Source: Pseudacidovorax intermedius (GTDB lineage Bacteria; Pseudomonadota; Gammaproteobacteria; Burkholderiales; Burkholderiaceae_C). Taken from it: DNA of 64,000 bases. Both the position numbers and the translations under genes were made by a program. The stretch covers positions 372,001-436,000 of the forward strand of contig NZ_QQAV01000002.1 in assembly GCF_003350475.1 (NCBI RefSeq), read 5' to 3'. Positions 47,876 through 56,996 of the stretch are shown piece by piece. The notes under the pieces were generated by a model. That model worked only from the letters and a program-made list of their open reading frames with translations, did not search any database and was not told where the DNA came from. How positions within the stretch are numbered: the first letter of the stretch is position 1; each line of letters starts with the position of its first letter.

Positions 47876-50842
47876 TCAGACGGCTCCGCCGGTGATGCGG
47901 ATGGCCTCGGCATTCGCGGCTTCGAGTGCGGCCTTGGCCGCGGCCTTTTCCTCCTGCTCCTCGGCCCAGCGGTGGCTGCGGATGGACTGGTGCGCCAGGG
48001 CGGTGAGGATCAGCAGCGTCGCGCCGAGCACCAGCGCGAAGACGCCGATGTCGAAGAACATGGCGCTGGGCACGTGCAGTTCGCCCAGCACCGGCAGCGT
48101 GACGTGGGCGGTGTGCGTGGTCAGGAAGGGATAGCCCATCGCAATGGCGCCCGCGCCCGTGGCCAGCGCGATGAGCAGGCCCAGCGCGATCCAGCGCCGC
48201 GGGTAGATCCGCAGATGTTCTTCCGTCCAGGCCGCGCCCGAGACGATGAACTGCAGCATCAGCGCGGCCGACATCACCAGCCCGGCCACGAAGCCGCCGC
48301 CTGGCTGGTTGTGGCCTCGCATGAAGAAGTACACCGACACCATGGCCGCCAGCGGCAGCAGCAGGCGTACCAGCACGGCGGGCACCATCAGGTAGCCGAT
48401 GGCCGTGTCCGTGGCGCGGCGCGGATTGACGAGGTCGGTGCCGCCCTGGTCCTGCTGCACCTGCTGTTGCGGTGGCAGCGCCATCGCCTCGGCGGCGGGG
48501 CGAAAGCGGCGCAGCAACGCATAGACCGTCAGCGCCACGATGCCCAGCACGGTGATCTCGCCGAAGGTGTCGAAGCCGCGGAAGTCGACCAGCATCACGT
48601 TGACCACGTTGGTGCCGCCGCCCTCGGGCAGCGCGCGTTCCAGGAAGAAGGGCGAGATGCTCTGCGGGAAGGGCCGGGTCATCATGTACCAGGCCAGCGC
48701 CGCCATGCCGCAGCCGGCCACGGCGGCCACCAACAGGTCGCGCCCGCGGCGGCCCCAGGGGCGCAGGCGCTCCTGCGGACGCTGCACTTCGGCCTTGCGC
48801 ATCGGCAGCCAGCGCAAGCCCAGCAGGATGAGCAGGGTGGTCACGGTCTCGACCACCAGTTGCGTCAGCGCGAGGTCGGGCGCCGAGAACCAGATGTAGG
48901 TGATGCAGCTCACCAGCCCCGCGCCCGAGGCCAGCATCAGCGAGGCCAGTCGGTGGAACTTGGCCTGCCAGGCGGCCGCGACCGCGCAGGTGCAGCCGAT
49001 GACCCAGGTCATCAGGAACATGGGCGAGAAGGGCAGGCGCGCGCGGCTGCCGGTGTCGGCCGGCGCCAGCCACAGCGAGGCGCCGGCGCCGAGCACCGCC
49101 ACCATCACCAGCAGGAGCAACTGCGGCTGCAGCCGGTTGGTGGAAAGGACCCGGCGGCCATTGCGCCCGAGCTGGGACAGGCGCGCCAACAGGTTCTCGA
49201 AGATGCGCTGGCCGTCGAACCTCCAGATCACCGGCGTGCGGTGGAGGCCGCCATGCGCACGGCTGCGCCGCTGCATCAGATAGATGGCCGCGCCGCCCGC
49301 CAGCGCCACGACGCTCATGGCCAGGGGCAGGTTGAAGCCGTGCCAGACCGCGAGGCTGTATTCGGGGAGCGTGCCGCCGACCACCGGCGCCGCGGCCGTC
49401 GCCAGGAAGGCGCCCACCGACCAGGCCGGCACGACGCCCACCACCAGGCACAGCAGCACCAGCAATTCGACCGGCACCCGCATCCAGTGCGGGGGCTCGT
49501 GCGGCGGCTTGGGCACCTCGGTGTCGCAGCGCGGGCCGAAGAAGACGTCGAAGACGAAGCGGGCCGAATAGGCCACGCTGAAGGCGCCGGCGAGGGTGGC
49601 GAGCACCGGCAGCGCGATCTCCAGCCAGGGCGCGCCGTCCAGGAACACCGTTTCGGCGAAGAACATCTCCTTCGACAGGAAGCCGTTGAGCAGCGGCACG
49701 CCGGCCATCGAGGCGCTGGCGATGATGGCCAGCGCTCCGGTGATGGGCATGGACTTGAGCAGCCCGCTCAGCCGGCCGATGTCGCGGGTGCCGGTCTCGT
49801 GGTCGATGATGCCGGCGGCCATGAACAGCGAGGCCTTGAAGGTGGCATGGTTCATCACATGGAAGACCGCCGCCACGGCGGCCAGCGGGCTGTTCATGCC
49901 CAGCAGCAGGGTGATGAGGCCCAGGTGCGAGATCGTCGAGTAGGCCAGCAGCGCCTTCAGGTCGCGCTGGAACATGGCGACATAGCCGCCCAGCAGCAGC
50001 GTGACGGCGCCCGCACCGCCCACCAGCCAGAACCACAGGTCGGTGCCCGACAGCACCGGCCACAGGCGCGCCATGAGGAACACACCCAGCTTCACCATGG
50101 TGGCCGAATGCAGGTAGGCCGACACCGGCGTGGGCGCCGCCATGGCGCGCGGCAGCCAGAAGTGGAAGGGGAACTGCGCGCTCTTGGTGAAGGCGCCCAG
50201 CAGCAGCAACACCAGCGCCAGGGGATAGAGCGGATCGGCCCGCACCACGTCGCCCGAGTTCAGCACCACGTCCAGTTCGTAGCTGCCGGCGATCCGGCCC
50301 AGCAGCAGCACCCCCGCCAGCAGGCACAGGCCCCCGGCGCCTGTCACCGTGAGCGCCATGCGGGCGCCGCGCCGTGCGTCGCGACGGTGATGCCAGTAGC
50401 CGATCAGCAGAAAGGAGAAGAGGCTGGTCAGCTCCCAGAACAGCACCAGCTGGATCAGGTTGCCCGACAGCACCACACCCACCATCGCGCCCATGAAAGC
50501 GAGGAAGAAGGCGAAGAAGCGGGGCACCGGGTCCGAGGAGGACATGTAGTAGCGCCCGTAGAGCACCACCAGCGCGCCGATGCCGAGCACCAGCATGCAG
50601 AACAGCCAGGCCAGACCGTCCATCCGCCAAGACAGGTCGACGCCGAGCGTGGGGATCCAGCGGTGGCCCTCCTGCAGCACCTCGCCCGCCGCAAGGGCGG
50701 GGAACTGCAAGGCAGTGAAGACCGCGCAGCCCAGGGCCGTGAATCCCGCGATGGCTGCCCCTCGGTTTCGGGCGCCGGACGGCATCATGGCCGCCAGCGC
50801 GCTGGCCAGAAAGGGGAGGAGGACGAGGGCGACCAGGGGCAT
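47876..50842 (-). CDS. mrpA: Monovalent cation/H+ antiporter subunit A fused with subunit B
   Basis: The 988-residue protein has a NuoL-like part of about 14-17 helices (WELTSLFSFLLIGYW, GAFTKSAQFPFHFWLPRAM, HSATMVKLGVFLMARL). An extra C-terminal part follows with DFRGFDTFGEITVLGIVALTVY and an MrpB domain from about residue 790 (MVPAVLVRLLLPLAAMVSVYFFMRGHNQPGGGFVAGLV). The A-B fusion is the PhaAB type seen in many alpha- and betaproteobacteria. The Mrp complex exports Na+ or K+ in exchange for protons, giving pH and salt tolerance. An ATG is chosen; an in-frame TTG lies three codons upstream, and no strong Shine-Dalgarno precedes either. Confidence 0.93.
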   Translation of the reverse strand: MPLVALVLLPFLASALAAMMPSGARNRGAAIAGFTALGCAVFTALQFPALAAGEVLQEGHRWIPTLGVDLSWRMDGLAWLFCMLVLGIGALVVLYGRYYMSSSDPVPRFFAFFLAFMGAMVGVVLSGNLIQLVLFWELTSLFSFLLIGYWHHRRDARRGARMALTVTGAGGLCLLAGVLLLGRIAGSYELDVVLNSGDVVRADPLYPLALVLLLLGAFTKSAQFPFHFWLPRAMAAPTPVSAYLHSATMVKLGVFLMARLWPVLSGTDLWFWLVGGAGAVTLLLGGYVAMFQRDLKALLAYSTISHLGLITLLLGMNSPLAAVAAVFHVMNHATFKASLFMAAGIIDHETGTRDIGRLSGLLKSMPITGALAIIASASMAGVPLLNGFLSKEMFFAETVFLDGAPWLEIALPVLATLAGAFSVAYSARFVFDVFFGPRCDTEVPKPPHEPPHWMRVPVELLVLLCLVVGVVPAWSVGAFLATAAAPVVGGTLPEYSLAVWHGFNLPLAMSVVALAGGAAIYLMQRRSRAHGGLHRTPVIWRFDGQRIFENLLARLSQLGRNGRRVLSTNRLQPQLLLLVMVAVLGAGASLWLAPADTGSRARLPFSPMFLMTWVIGCTCAVAAAWQAKFHRLASLMLASGAGLVSCITYIWFSAPDLALTQLVVETVTTLLILLGLRWLPMRKAEVQRPQERLRPWGRRGRDLLVAAVAGCGMAALAWYMMTRPFPQSISPFFLERALPEGGGTNVVNVMLVDFRGFDTFGEITVLGIVALTVYALLRRFRPAAEAMALPPQQQVQQDQGGTDLVNPRRATDTAIGYLMVPAVLVRLLLPLAAMVSVYFFMRGHNQPGGGFVAGLVMSAALMLQFIVSGAAWTEEHLRIYPRRWIALGLLIALATGAGAIAMGYPFLTTHTAHVTLPVLGELHVPSAMFFDIGVFALVLGATLLILTALAHQSIRSHRWAEEQEEKAAAKAALEAANAEAIRITGGAV

Positions 50843-51008
50843 CTCAATCAATTCTATCGACCGACCTTCTCACCTCCATTGCAAAAACCTCTGCATGACG
50901 GCCGGTCTTTGGCGGACACGACCCTGCGTCGCCGTAGGACGCCGACAGCCCTCACGGCTGCCCTGTTTTCCAGGTCCGCGGCTGGACGGACCTTGGGTGC
51001 CTGTCGGC

Positions 51009-52235
51009 TCAGCGGCCGGTGTCGAACCAGTCCTTCCACTGCGGCACGGCCGTGGCGAAGGTGCCCCGGTGCGTGGTCTTACCGGTGGAGACGGCCTCGA
51101 CCATCGGATTGCCGGCGCCCAGCGCCTGCGCATACGTTTGGGCCATGCGGCCCACGCCCACCGTGATCGCCTCATCGGTTTCGCCGTAGTAGTTGCGCAC
51201 CGGGGACTTGATCACCCAGCGGTACGACTGCGTGGCGGCGATGAGCTTGCCGAAGGCGGAGTCCGCGAAGTAGTGCGGATCGAAGTACTCCGCTTTGAGC
51301 AGCTTGTGCAGGTCGCTGGGGATGTCGGCCGCGTTGAAGGGTTGGCGCTCGTAGGCCTTGCGGGCAGCGTCGTAGTAGGGCTCGTTGATCAGCGAACGGG
51401 CGAGGCCGGGCACGCCATAGTAGTTCTCGTACGAGAAGGCCGACAGGATGAAGATGCTGTTGAGCCAGACCGCGTCGAAGGGCCGCGGGTAGCTCAGGAA
51501 GCCGCTCATCGCCACACCCAGGTCCAGCGGCGCGCTGGCCGTCGCGGCGCCGTCGACCTTCACGCCCGAGCGCTCCAACTTTTCCAGCAGCGCCATGGTG
51601 ACGAAGCCGCCCTGCGACCAGCCGGCCAGGTAGAGCTTGCTGGACTGGCGGCCCAGGTCGGCCATCACGGCGTTTGCTGCCATCAGGAAATCGAAGCAGG
51701 CCTGCTGGTGGCTGGCCTTGACGAGGTAGCCCTCGGGTTCGGTGGAGATGCCCATGCCGAAGTAGTCCGCGCCGACCACTGCATAGCCCTGGCCCGCGAA
51801 CTGGGCAATCATCAGCTGGGTCTCGGGCGATTGTTCCGGGAACCCGGGCACCTCCTGGCGTCCGTACACCGTGCCGTGCTGGTACGACACCACCGGCAAT
51901 GTGGCGCCTGCGTCATCCGGCAGGGCGAGCAGGCCGGACGCGCGAATCGGCTTGTTGCCCTTTTCCGGCACCACCGAGTCGTAGCTGATGCGATAGAGCT
52001 TCACGCCGGTGCGCGCGGGCGTGTAGGTCACGCTGATGCCTGCGAACTTTGGGGTGTCGCTGCTCAGGATGGTGTTGAGGCGGTTCACGTCCCATTGACC
52101 GATCAACTGGTACTGGGTGCGACCGGCGAGCGTCTTCACCGCCGACGTGGCTGCGGGCGTCTGCGCGTGTGCGGGCAGCGCTGCCGTGGCGGCGACGAAG
52201 CCGGCCAGCAGCAAGGGCTTCAAGAACTTGAACAT
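51009..52235 (-). CDS. Secreted alpha/beta hydrolase (lipase-like)
   Basis: The 408-residue protein has a clear signal peptide (LLLAGFVAATAALPAHAQ). The fold shows VVSYQHGTVYGRQEVPG, ADYFGMGISTEPEGYLV, and the nucleophile elbow LYLAGWSQGGFVTMALLE; the family of secreted lipases with GxSxG here reads GWSQG. The C-terminal His is likely in KTTHRGTFATAVPQW. A strong ribosome-binding site (AGGAGGATCCC) precedes the ATG. Its substrate is unknown; homologues act on triglycerides or polyesters. It is followed (on the minus strand) by weak hairpins before the mrp operon. A palindrome about 150 bases upstream may be an operator. Confidence 0.85.
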   Translation of the reverse strand: MFKFLKPLLLAGFVAATAALPAHAQTPAATSAVKTLAGRTQYQLIGQWDVNRLNTILSSDTPKFAGISVTYTPARTGVKLYRISYDSVVPEKGNKPIRASGLLALPDDAGATLPVVSYQHGTVYGRQEVPGFPEQSPETQLMIAQFAGQGYAVVGADYFGMGISTEPEGYLVKASHQQACFDFLMAANAVMADLGRQSSKLYLAGWSQGGFVTMALLEKLERSGVKVDGAATASAPLDLGVAMSGFLSYPRPFDAVWLNSIFILSAFSYENYYGVPGLARSLINEPYYDAARKAYERQPFNAADIPSDLHKLLKAEYFDPHYFADSAFGKLIAATQSYRWVIKSPVRNYYGETDEAITVGVGRMAQTYAQALGAGNPMVEAVSTGKTTHRGTFATAVPQWKDWFDTGR

Positions 52236-52378
52236 GGGATCCTCCTGTTGGACGTGATGGCGCGGGCAGGGCCGCGCCGCAGGCCACATTCAGGTGCAGG
52301 AGAGGAACGGGTCCAGCCTTTGGCGTGGCCATGTGCAGGCCCCGCTAATCCTCCCAAGTTGTGTCTGAATGTGAAATC

Positions 52379-52397
52379 TCTTAACTAGACGTTAAGA
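52379..52397. promoter_or_regulatory. Palindromic operator-like site upstream of the secreted hydrolase
   Basis: TCTTAACTAGACGTTAAGA has perfect 7-bp arms around a 5-base centre. It lies about 145-160 bases before the hydrolase start. The AGACGTTAA part also lies upstream of the Bug-receptor gene at 44541-44556. The rest of the 247-base gap holds no gene. Confidence 0.45.
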
Positions 52398-52482
52398 GCG
52401 TAGTCCAAGCAGGGCGTGCCATCAAGGCGATCGGCGGATGCTGCGGCGAAGTCGCAACAGGCGCTCCATCCGCCGGCCCGAT

Positions 52483-53778
52483 CTACATCTGGCGTGGCAG
52501 CCAGGTGACGAGTGCCGGGAAGGCATAGATGATGAACACCGCCAGCACCATGAGCAGGAACATCGGCAGGGTGACGCGCGCGATGTAGAGCAGGTCCCTG
52601 CCGGTCATGCCCTGCAGCACGAACAGGTTGAAGCCCACCGGCGGCGTGATCTGCGCCATTTCCACCACCAGCACGATGAAGATGCCGAACCAGATCGGAT
52701 CGATGCCGGCCGCTGTCACCGTGGGCATGATCACGCCCATGGTCAGCACCACCATCGAGATGCCGTCCAGGAAGCAGCCCAGCACGATATAGAAGACGGC
52801 CAGCATCAGCACCAGCTGGAAGCGGCTGAGGCCGAGGGACCCGATCCATTCCGCCAGGTGGCGCGGCAGGCCCACGTAGCCCATGGCCAGCGTCAGGAAG
52901 GCGGCACCGGCCAGGATCAGCGCCATCATGCAGTAGAGACGGGTCGCGCCCAGCAGCGAATCCTTGAAGGTCCGCCAGCTGAGCGAACCCTGGGCGGCGG
53001 AGATGGCCAGCGCGCCCAGCACGCCGACGGCGGCCGCCTCCGTGGCGGTGGCGATGCCCGCGTAGATCGAGCCCAGCACGGCAAGGATGAGCAGCGTCAC
53101 CGGGATCAGGCTGCGCGATGCCGCCAGCTTCTCGGCGAAGCGCATCCGTCCGTCGGGCGCGGGCACCTGGTCCGGATGAAGCAGGGCCCACACCGCGATG
53201 TAGCCCGAGAACAGCAGCGCCAGCAGCACGCCCGGCACCACGCCGGCGATGAACAGGCGGGCGATCGACACATCCGCCGCCACGCCGTAGACGATCATGA
53301 TGATCGAGGGCGGGATCAGCAGCCCCAGCGTGCCGGCGCCGGCCAGCGTGCCGATGACCATGTTCTGCGGGTAACCGCGGCGGCCGAGCTCCGGCAGGGT
53401 CATCTTGCCGATGGTGGCGCAGGTGGCGGCGCTGGAGCCCGAGACGGCCGCGAAGATCGCGCAGCCCACCACGTTGGTGTGCAGCAGCCGGCCCGGCAGG
53501 CGCTGCATCCAGGGCGACAGGCCCTTGAACATGTCCTGCGACAGCCGCGTGCGGAAAAGAATTTCGCCCATCCAGACGAACAGTGGCAGCGCGGTGAGCG
53601 TCCAGCTCGACGCAGAGCCCCAGATCGTCACGGCCATCGCGTCTCCGGCCGGCCGGGAGGTGAACAGCTGCATGGCGATCCAGGCCACACCCGAGAGCGT
53701 GAGCCCGATCCAGACGCCGCTGCCCAGGATGAGGAACAGCGCCAGAATCAGCAGTCCGGCAATGCCGAGATCACTCAT
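52483..53778 (-). CDS. dctM: TRAP transporter large permease subunit (DctM)
   Basis: The 431-residue protein has about 12 helices and DctM family marks: LPLFVWMGEILFRTRLS, AAVSGSSAATCATIGKMTLPE, GTLAGAGTLGLLIPPSIIMIVYG, and MAQITPPVGFNLFVLQGM. It uses a sodium gradient to take up a carboxylate delivered by the DctP receptor. It overlaps dctQ by eight bases and ends the operon. Substrate not evident. Confidence 0.95.
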   Translation of the reverse strand: MSDLGIAGLLILALFLILGSGVWIGLTLSGVAWIAMQLFTSRPAGDAMAVTIWGSASSWTLTALPLFVWMGEILFRTRLSQDMFKGLSPWMQRLPGRLLHTNVVGCAIFAAVSGSSAATCATIGKMTLPELGRRGYPQNMVIGTLAGAGTLGLLIPPSIIMIVYGVAADVSIARLFIAGVVPGVLLALLFSGYIAVWALLHPDQVPAPDGRMRFAEKLAASRSLIPVTLLILAVLGSIYAGIATATEAAAVGVLGALAISAAQGSLSWRTFKDSLLGATRLYCMMALILAGAAFLTLAMGYVGLPRHLAEWIGSLGLSRFQLVLMLAVFYIVLGCFLDGISMVVLTMGVIMPTVTAAGIDPIWFGIFIVLVVEMAQITPPVGFNLFVLQGMTGRDLLYIARVTLPMFLLMVLAVFIIYAFPALVTWLPRQM

Positions 53779-54277
53779 GGCGCAGCATCTCCCCGTCGGT
53801 CTCGCGCACGCGGCCGCGCCATTCCAGCACGCATTCGTCGAGCGCCGCGATGGCGAAGGTGACGGTGCCGATCGCCATCGATAGCTGCGGCAGCCACAGT
53901 GGCGTGGCGTCGTTCGACGTGGACATGTCGTTGAACTCGTACGACTGCAGGACCAGCCGCACGCTGTAGAAGGCAAAGAGAGCGGCGAGCGCCGCGCTGG
54001 CCAGTGCCGCCCATCGCTCCAGCCAGCGCCGCGGCGTGATGCCCAGCGCAGTCAGCACGAGCGTCACGCGGATGTGCTCGCCCTTCTTCAGCGTGTGCGC
54101 CAGTGCCAGGAAGCCGGTGCCGGCCATCAGGTAGCCGGCGTAGGCGTCGATGCCCGGCACGTTGAAGTGCAGTTGCCGGGCCAGGATGGAGGTGAGCACC
54201 GCGAGCAGCAAGCCCACCATGGAAAGCGCCGCCAGACCGGCGGCGGCGTCGTAGAGGGCGTCCAGGGCCTTTCGCAT
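53771..54277 (-). CDS. dctQ: TRAP transporter small permease subunit (DctQ)
   Basis: The 168-residue protein has four helices and the DctQ pattern YAGYLMAGTGFLALAHTLKKGEHIRVTLV. Helix 1 lies at about 12-32 (AAGLAALSMVGLLLAVLTSI). It sits 15 bases after dctP and overlaps dctM by eight, so all three make one operon. Confidence 0.93.
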   Translation of the reverse strand: MRKALDALYDAAAGLAALSMVGLLLAVLTSILARQLHFNVPGIDAYAGYLMAGTGFLALAHTLKKGEHIRVTLVLTALGITPRRWLERWAALASAALAALFAFYSVRLVLQSYEFNDMSTSNDATPLWLPQLSMAIGTVTFAIAALDECVLEWRGRVRETDGEMLRHE

Positions 54278-54292
54278 CGCCGGCGCCGGACG

Positions 54293-55261
54293 TCACATCT
54301 TGCGGTAGGCGTCGAGCACGGCCTGGCCGTCCGCCCCGGCCTTTTCCGACCACTCCTTGATCATCGTGTCGCCGACCTTCTTCATATCGGCCTTGAGCTG
54401 GGCGGAGGGCACATGGATGGCCATGCCGTTCTTCTTGAGCAGGTCGAGGTATTCTTGCGTCTTGGCCTTGGAGACCTCCCAGCCGCGCTTCTCGGCGTCG
54501 GCGCCGGCCTTGAGCACCGCGTCCTGGCTCGGCTTGTCCAGCGCATCGAAGGCCTTCTTGTTCACCAGCACGGCGTTCTTGGGCAGCCAGGCCTGGGTGT
54601 CGTAGAAGTTCTTGATGTACTCGTAGGTCTTGGTGTCGTAGCCCGTGGAGCCCGAAGACATGTACGACTCCACCACGCCGGTGGCCATGGCCTGCGACAG
54701 CTCGGCCTGCTGCACCGTCACCGGCTGGGCGCCCACCAGCTCCGCGATGCGGGCGGTGGCGGGGCTGTAGGCGCGCCACTTCACGCCCTTGAGGTCGGCG
54801 GCCGAGGCGATCGGCTTGTTGATGAAGATGCCCTGCGGCGGCCAGGGCACGGTGTAGAGCAGCACGATGCCCTGTTCCGCCAGCTTCTTGGAGAGCACCG
54901 GCTTCTGCGCCTGGTAGAGCTTCCAGGCGGCGTCGTAGCTGTCGGCCAGGAAGGGGATGCCATCCACGCCGAAGACCTGCCATTCGTTCTGGAAGTTCAC
55001 AAGCAGGATCTCGCCCATCTGCGCCTGACCGCCCTGCACCGCGCGCTTGATCTCGGGCGCCTTGAACAGCGAGGCGTTGGAGTGCACGGTGATCTTGAGC
55101 TTGCCGCCGGTGGCCTGGTCCACCTCGCCCGCGAACTTGGCCAGGTTCTCCGTGTGAAAGTTGCTCGGCGGATAGGCCGTGGGCAGATCCCACTTGACCT
55201 GGGCGGACGCGGCGGTCGCGAGGGCCAACGTGGCCAGGGCGAGGCTGGAATTGAACTTCAT
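54293..55261 (-). CDS. dctP: TRAP transporter substrate-binding protein (DctP)
   Basis: The 322-residue receptor has a signal peptide (LALATLALATAASAQ). TRAP receptor marks include WDLPTAYPPSNFHTENLAKFAGEV, LLYTVPWPPQGIFINKPIASAADLKGVKWRAYSPATARIAELVGAQ (the ligand Arg lies in KWRAYSP) and VVESYMSSGSTGYDTKTYEYIK. The aromatic-rich pocket of this subgroup has been seen with aromatic or branched acids, but the ligand cannot be read from sequence. First gene of the TRAP operon; 150 bases upstream lies a hairpin after the comEA-like gene. Confidence 0.92.
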   Translation of the reverse strand: MKFNSSLALATLALATAASAQVKWDLPTAYPPSNFHTENLAKFAGEVDQATGGKLKITVHSNASLFKAPEIKRAVQGGQAQMGEILLVNFQNEWQVFGVDGIPFLADSYDAAWKLYQAQKPVLSKKLAEQGIVLLYTVPWPPQGIFINKPIASAADLKGVKWRAYSPATARIAELVGAQPVTVQQAELSQAMATGVVESYMSSGSTGYDTKTYEYIKNFYDTQAWLPKNAVLVNKKAFDALDKPSQDAVLKAGADAEKRGWEVSKAKTQEYLDLLKKNGMAIHVPSAQLKADMKKVGDTMIKEWSEKAGADGQAVLDAYRKM

Positions 55262-55365
55262 GAATGAACGCTCCGACTGTTGTTGAAGATCTGGAAATCC
55301 AGGATACGTGCAAATATCAGGCCACCGGCTGGGGGTTTGTCTGGCCGCATGCGGCGCGGAAACGA

Positions 55366-55389
55366 CAAGGCCGCCCGAAGGCGGCCCTG
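55366..55389 (-). terminator. Hairpin downstream of the comEA-like gene
   Basis: A 7-bp stem GGCCGCC / GGCGGCC with loop CGAA (read on plus) lies about 25 bases after the comEA-like stop. The tract TTGTCGTTTCC follows on the minus strand, so termination is plausible but not strong. Confidence 0.55.
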
Positions 55390-55412
55390 GTCTGACCGAT
55401 GTGGCCTTATTC

Positions 55413-55727
55413 CTATTTCTTCTTGCTGGCCGCTTCCTTGGCCGGAGCGCCTGCACCGTCGAAGGGCTTGCCGCCCACCGTCATGCCGGCAGCCGACAGC
55501 TTGGCGGCGGACTTGCTCTTGATGCCCTTCACGCGGGCCATGAGGTCGGACCAGTCCTTGAACTCCCCCTGCTTGCGCGCGTCGACGATGCGCTGCGACA
55601 TGGCCGGACCCACGCCCGGCAGCGCGTCGAGTTCGGCGGCGCTGCCCTTGTTGACGTCGACGGCGGCGAAGGCGCCCAGGGCCGACAGGCCCAGCACCAG
55701 GGCTGCGACGAGCTTCTTGATCATCAT
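55413..55727 (-). CDS. ComEA-like helix-hairpin-helix protein, exported
   Basis: The 104-residue product has a signal peptide (LVAALVLGLSALGAFA) and one ComEA-type double HhH domain: VDVNKGSAAELDALPGVGPAMSQRIVDAR and DWSDLMARVKGIKSKSAAKLSAAG. A Lys/Ala-rich tail follows. ComEA proteins bind DNA in the periplasm during natural transformation; small proteobacterial versions may do so too. The start has AGGAGGAAATTC upstream. Single gene, reading with lapAB and trp genes on the minus strand but ended by its own hairpin. Confidence 0.88.
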   Translation of the reverse strand: MMIKKLVAALVLGLSALGAFAAVDVNKGSAAELDALPGVGPAMSQRIVDARKQGEFKDWSDLMARVKGIKSKSAAKLSAAGMTVGGKPFDGAGAPAKEAASKKK

Positions 55728-55841
55728 GAATTTCCTCCTGAATGTGATTGGAATGCGCTGCGCATTGCGCGCAGCCCGACCATCAGAATTCAGGCGGACG
55801 GAGGCTGTCAATGCATCCAGTGCCGGCGCGCGTGAAGCGCG

Positions 55842-56996
55842 TCACAGTTCCTCGACGCGACGGGGCGGATAGCTGTCCCAGGCCTGGCAGCCCGGGCAGT
55901 GCCAGAAGTACTGGTGGGCCTCGAAGCCGCAGGCGGCGCAGCGGTAGCGCATCTGCGGGCGGGCCACCTGGTCCAGCGCGCGCTGCACCGGCGGATGCGT
56001 GCGTGCATCATCGCGCAGGGTCTCACCGGCCAGCCAGCGGGAGGCGGCCAGCAGCGAGCCCGGCTGGCGGGCCAGGTGCTCCAGGTAGCGGTCGCGTGGC
56101 GCGTCGCCGCCGGTGGCTTCCAGCGCCATGAGGGCTTCGAGCACATCGATGGATGGCTCGGCTTCGTAGCGTGCCCGCAGCAGGTCTGCGGCCGCGGCCT
56201 GTTCGCCGGCAGCCTGTGCCGCCTGCTGCAGCGCGGCCGCGTAGAGCGGCAGGGCCAGCGGCGCCGTGCGGCTGAGTCCCGACAGCGTGGTCCAGGCTTC
56301 CATGGCCCGGCCCTGACGCAGTTGCAGTGCCGCGGTGTCGATGGGCGGGCGGGGCGCGTCGGGCGCAAGCTGTGCCGCCTGCTGCAGAAGGCGCAGCGCC
56401 GCATCCGCATCGCCGCGGGCGCTGTGCTCCGCCGCCTGCTCGCACAGGTGATGGGCACGCCGGGCGGCGTAGCTCGCCTGGTCGGAGGCATCGAGCTTGG
56501 TCGCCACGGCCTCGGCCTGCGCCCATTCGCGCGAGCGTTCGTAGATGGCCAGGAGGGCGAGCCGGGCCTCGTTCTCGTAGCGCGTGCCTTCCAGCTTCTG
56601 CAGCGCCGTCTCGGCCCGGTCGAGCAGGCCGGCGCTCAGGAAGTCCTGCGCCAGCGCATGCTGGGCGCGGTCGCGGTCGGCGCGGTTAAGGTCGGCCCGC
56701 GACAGCAGGTGCTCGTGCACGCGCACCGCGCGCTGGTACTCGCCCCGGCGGCGGAACAGGTTGCCCAGAGCGAAGTGCAACTCCTGCGTGTCGGGGTCGT
56801 TCTGGACGGCCTCTATGAAGGCGTCGATGGCCTGGTCCTGCTGCTCGTTGAGCAGGAAGTTCAGGCCGCGGAAGTAGGCCTTGGGCGCCTGCCGGTTCTC
56901 GAAGCGCAGTTGGCGCAGGTCCAGGCGCGAGGCCAGCCAGCCCAGCACGAAGGCCAGGGGCAGGCCCAGCAGCAGCCAGCTCAGGTCAAAGTCCAT
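55842..56996 (-). CDS. lapB: Lipopolysaccharide assembly protein LapB (YciM)
   Basis: The 384-residue protein has an N-terminal anchor (LSWLLLGLPLAFVLGWLAS), a cytoplasmic row of about eight or nine TPR repeats (FRGLNFLLNEQQDQAIDAFIEAV; LHFALGNLFRRRGEYQRAVRVHEHLL), and a C-terminal rubredoxin-like metal site with four cysteines (YRCAACGF and HCPGCQAW). In E. coli LapB directs FtsH to LpxC and so sets LPS output. It overlaps lapA by 11 bases. Confidence 0.94.
   Translation of the reverse strand: MDFDLSWLLLGLPLAFVLGWLASRLDLRQLRFENRQAPKAYFRGLNFLLNEQQDQAIDAFIEAVQNDPDTQELHFALGNLFRRRGEYQRAVRVHEHLLSRADLNRADRDRAQHALAQDFLSAGLLDRAETALQKLEGTRYENEARLALLAIYERSREWAQAEAVATKLDASDQASYAARRAHHLCEQAAEHSARGDADAALRLLQQAAQLAPDAPRPPIDTAALQLRQGRAMEAWTTLSGLSRTAPLALPLYAAALQQAAQAAGEQAAAADLLRARYEAEPSIDVLEALMALEATGGDAPRDRYLEHLARQPGSLLAASRWLAGETLRDDARTHPPVQRALDQVARPQMRYRCAACGFEAHQYFWHCPGCQAWDSYPPRRVEEL

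Noticed and set aside
45935-51166. A 5.2-kb open frame on the plus strand opposite the mrp operon
   Set aside because: It mirrors the minus-strand genes codon for codon, has a low-complexity Gln/His/Arg-rich product and no family features. High GC makes antisense frames stay open.
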